From assembly GCA_023228145.1 (NCBI GenBank), contig JALOBU010000010.1, positions 54,021-118,020 on the forward strand: a stretch of DNA of 64,000 nucleotides, in the 5' to 3' direction. The translations under genes and the position numbers were made by a program. Origin of the DNA: Bacteroidales bacterium. Lineage in GTDB: Bacteria > Bacteroidota > Bacteroidia > Bacteroidales > CAIWKO01. The notes under the pieces are model-generated. The model had not been told where the DNA came from and made no database searches. It saw nothing but the letters and a program-made list of their open reading frames with translations. Position 1 is the first letter of the stretch; the number at the start of each line of letters is the position of its first letter. Shown in pieces: positions 62,095-64,000 of the stretch.

Positions 62095-63150
62095 ATGGCT
62101 TTTACAAAAACAAAAAATGTTAAAATAGCAGGCCTTGCAGCTTGTGTTCCGGCAAATACTGTCGAAAATTCAAAATATCCATTATTTAATGGTGAAGAAT
62201 ACTCAAAATTTGTGGCCTCAGTTGGAATAGAAAGGCGAAGAATAGCAAAACCCGGAGTATGTACTTCAGACTTGTGTTTTAATGCCGCTGAACAAATAAT
62301 AAAAGAGCTGGGTTGGAATAAAAACGAAATTGAAATTCTTGTTTTTGTTTCACACACTGCAGATTATAAATTGCCTGCCACTTCCTGCATTTTGCAGGAA
62401 CGCTTGGGACTTTCAAATGATTGTATGACTTTGGATATATCTCTCGGATGCTCGGGATACCCTCACGGTTTGCAAGTAATTACTTCCATAATGTCAGGCG
62501 GGGGCATAAAAAAGGGCTTGTTACTGGCAGGAAATACTCAATCTCATTATGCTTCTTTTGAAGATAAAAGTGCTTATCCGCTTTTTGCTGACGGGGGTAC
62601 AGCCACAGCTCTCGAATATGATGAAAATGCTGAAACAATGTTTTTCAATTTTGGCACCGATGGCAGTGGTTACAAAGCTATTATTTTACCCGACGGCGGA
62701 TGTAGAAACCCGGTTAACCCTGAATCATTTATTATGGAAGATTTCGGCAACGGAATAAAACGCTCACGCATACATGAGGGGCTCGATGGAATGGAAGTTT
62801 TTTCTTTTGGTATAAACAGAGCCCCGCAATCGGTGAGAACACTGCTCGAAAAATATTTGATTGACATAGAATCCATTGACTTTTTTTTGCTTCATCAAGC
62901 GAATCTGTTTATGGTGGAAAAAATCAGAAAAAAACTCAAAATTCCAGAAGAAAAAGTGCCTTACAATATCAAAGATTTTGGAAATACCAGTTGCGCAACT
63001 ATTCCGTTGCTGATGGTGACCAATCTGAAAGAACAGATTCAAAATAATAAACTTAAGTTGCTTTTATGTGGATTTGGAGTTGGATTATCCTGGGGGACTA
63101 CGGTTTTAACCACGGAAAAATGCAAAGTCTCTGATTTGGTGGAAATTTAG
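62095..63150 (+). CDS. 3-oxoacyl-ACP synthase III family protein
   Basis: A 351-residue FabH-like enzyme. The catalytic triad is Cys119 (L-G-C-S-G-Y), His267 (L-L-H-Q-A-N) and Asn297 (F-G-N-T-S-C-A). It condenses an acyl-CoA or acyl-ACP with malonyl-ACP to start or extend a chain. Following a dedicated ACP and a sugar acyltransferase, it probably makes a short acyl group (for example a 3-oxo or 3-hydroxy acid after reduction) for the glycan. No reductase gene lies before the end of the window. General fatty-acid initiation is the alternative. Confidence 0.92.
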   Translation: MAFTKTKNVKIAGLAACVPANTVENSKYPLFNGEEYSKFVASVGIERRRIAKPGVCTSDLCFNAAEQIIKELGWNKNEIEILVFVSHTADYKLPATSCILQERLGLSNDCMTLDISLGCSGYPHGLQVITSIMSGGGIKKGLLLAGNTQSHYASFEDKSAYPLFADGGTATALEYDENAETMFFNFGTDGSGYKAIILPDGGCRNPVNPESFIMEDFGNGIKRSRIHEGLDGMEVFSFGINRAPQSVRTLLEKYLIDIESIDFFLLHQANLFMVEKIRKKLKIPEEKVPYNIKDFGNTSCATIPLLMVTNLKEQIQNNKLKLLLCGFGVGLSWGTTVLTTEKCKVSDLVEI

Positions 63151-63156
63151 GATTTT

Positions 63157-63270
63157 GGCGAAGGGCAAAGGGCGAAGGGCGGAGGGCAAAGGGCGAAGGG
63201 CATAGGGCGAAGGGCGTAGGGCTAAGAGCGAAGTGCAGAGGGCTAAGTGAGAGGAGCGAAGAGGGCAGAG
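63157..63270 (+). repeat. G-rich tandem repeat, GGGC-N-N-A units
   Basis: About ten imperfect copies of a seven-base unit, GGGCRAA/GGGCNNA, run from the KAS III stop toward the four-helix-bundle gene. At least eight GGG runs are spaced by four bases, which meets the G3N1-7 definition of a G-quadruplex on the plus strand. The right end decays into GAGAGG and GCAGAG variants. Confidence 0.75.
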
Positions 63271-63304
63271 AGTTAATAGTGGTTTATATTGAAATAACAA
63301 TAAA

Positions 63305-63688
63305 ATGATGGATTCTTTAAAAAATTTCAGATTTGAGAGTTTAACGATCTGGCAGGATAGTATTATTATTGCTGACAAGATGTTTGACATCGCCGAGAAA
63401 TTGACCAATGAAAGATTATTTAGATTTACTGAGCAATTACGAGGTGCTGCTCTTAGTATTTCAAATAATATCGCAGAAGGTAGCGGTTCGTTTTCCAATA
63501 AGGATTTTGCTAATTATCTGGTCATTGCAAGAAAGTCTATATTTGAATGCGCTAATATGCTGATAATATTTGAAAGAAGGAACCTTATCGATCACAAAAC
63601 CCGGAGCGAGTTGTTTTCGGCTTTGCTGATATTAAGTTCCCAGATAACTAATTTCAGAAAAACACTTTTAAAAAAAACAAATAAGTGA
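63305..63688 (+). CDS. Four-helix-bundle protein (23S rRNA intervening-sequence type)
   Basis: A 127-residue protein of the IVP/S23 four-helix-bundle family (TIGR02436-like). Characteristic pieces are F-E-S-L-T-I-W-Q-D-S near the start, L-R-G-A-A-L-S-I-S-N-N-I-A-E-G-S and F-A-N-Y-L-V-I-A-R-K-S. These small proteins were first seen in intervening sequences of 23S rRNA but are mostly encoded alone, as here. They are structurally related to Avd of diversity-generating retroelements; no reverse transcriptase is in view. The gene lies downstream of the G-rich array. Function unknown. Confidence 0.85.
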   Translation: MMDSLKNFRFESLTIWQDSIIIADKMFDIAEKLTNERLFRFTEQLRGAALSISNNIAEGSGSFSNKDFANYLVIARKSIFECANMLIIFERRNLIDHKTRSELFSALLILSSQITNFRKTLLKKTNK

Positions 63689-63938
63689 GACCAACATTCT
63701 CTGTGGTTGAAAAATATTTTCATTATACTAAAATAATATTTAAACTTGTGAGAAAGTTTTCATTATGAAGAAAACAATAATTCAAACAACATATATGGAA
63801 AAACCATTACTGTATATATAGGTCAAGCTATTAACTTGTTATGCTATTAAGAGTATTAACATCTGGTGGTCAGATTGAGTATTCTAAGTTAAAAACAAAT
63901 TTTTTTTAAAGTTTTTTTTTAACAAATTTAAACCCCAA
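63689..63938. other. Gene-free, AT-rich stretch
   Basis: About 250 bases with long T and A runs (63890-63930). Apart from that it shows no supportable gene or repeat. Confidence 0.5.
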
Positions 63939-64000
63939 TTACACAGCCATTCTGACAAAAGGTTCATCACGTTTAACAACAGCAAAAACTCTATAAACCA
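63939..64000 (-). CDS. C-terminal end of an unidentified gene (partial)
   Basis: On the minus strand a frame open from the right edge ends with TAA at 63941-63939. The last residues read V-Y-R-V-F-A-V-V-K-R-D-E-P-F-V-R-M-A-V. The amphipathic, protein-like composition suggests a real C-terminus, but only 19 residues are visible, so no family can be named. The T-rich DNA just beyond the stop could be a transcription end. Confidence 0.35.
   Translation of the reverse strand, partial: VYRVFAVVKRDEPFVRMAV

Noticed and set aside
63157..63270. CRISPR array
   Set aside because: Units are seven bases with no unique spacers; it is a simple tandem repeat.
63106..63498. Minus-strand open frame across the G-rich array
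   Set aside because: Its product is a low-complexity Leu/Pro/Arg repeat created by translating the tandem array; it overlaps two well-supported genes.
63305..63688. Diversity-generating retroelement, because the protein resembles Avd
   Set aside because: No reverse transcriptase, template repeat or variable repeat was seen in the window; free-standing four-helix-bundle genes are common.

Overview
This 64 kb window is chromosomal DNA from a member of the Bacteroidetes, probably the Bacteroidia. The evidence is consistent across the window. Many genes have a TAnnTTTG -7 box at a fixed distance upstream and no clear Shine-Dalgarno sequence. There is a MurF-alanine racemase fusion. Families typical of the phylum are present: DUF4270, DUF4173, FISUMP, a C4 zinc-ribbon coiled coil and a flippase-like UPF0104 protein. 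The intergenic DNA carries hairpin repeats of a kind I associate with this phylum. The DNA is AT-rich. No tRNA, rRNA, CRISPR array or complete insertion sequence was found.

Layout. 1-8.2 kb: the tail of an ABC permease, a GH2 beta-mannosidase-like protein that lacks both catalytic carboxylates, then a five-gene membrane cluster (membrane protein, winged-helix regulator, DUF4173 membrane protein fused to leucine-rich repeats, two more membrane proteins). 8.2-31 kb: mostly housekeeping genes in short units: a PHP phosphatase, a dead FISUMP gene, Fe-type superoxide dismutase, M29, M49 and M28 peptidases, a cyclophilin, a carboxyltransferase subunit, a SpoU methyltransferase, MiaA, an MFS transporter, two futalosine-pathway menaquinone genes (mqnB, mqnD), pdxA and murF-alr. 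31-42 kb: two divergent operons from a shared promoter region at 35.7-35.8 kb. The leftward one is panC-panD-flippase-rfaE2-lipoprotein-radA. The rightward one is a GlgA-like half protein-DUF4270-glmS-Nif3-zinc ribbon. 42-48 kb: a glycosyltransferase with purQ, an adenosine deaminase-like protein, a 28-residue membrane peptide, gltX and a TcdA-like protein.

47.9-48.8 kb has no protein gene. On the minus strand it holds a probable small RNA of about 300 nt, with a complete Bacteroidetes promoter at one end and a strong intrinsic terminator at the other. I could not match it to tmRNA, RNase P RNA, SRP RNA or, with confidence, 6S RNA.

48.8-63.2 kb is a surface-glycan (O-antigen or capsule type) cluster on the plus strand: a Wzt-like ABC ATPase, Gmd and Fcl (GDP-L-fucose synthesis), a GT10 fucosyltransferase, a HAD phosphatase with a nucleotidyltransferase, a methyltransferase, a sulfotransferase-like protein, an MBOAT/SGNH acyl-transfer pair, a DegT aminotransferase, an intact FISUMP protein, a PglD/NeuD-like acyltransferase, an acyl carrier protein and a KAS III enzyme. 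Together these suggest a fucosylated glycan carrying N-acylated amino sugar and further modified by O-acyl, methyl or sulfate groups. The end of the window holds a four-helix-bundle (IVP) gene behind a G-rich tandem array and the last codons of a minus-strand gene cut by the window edge.
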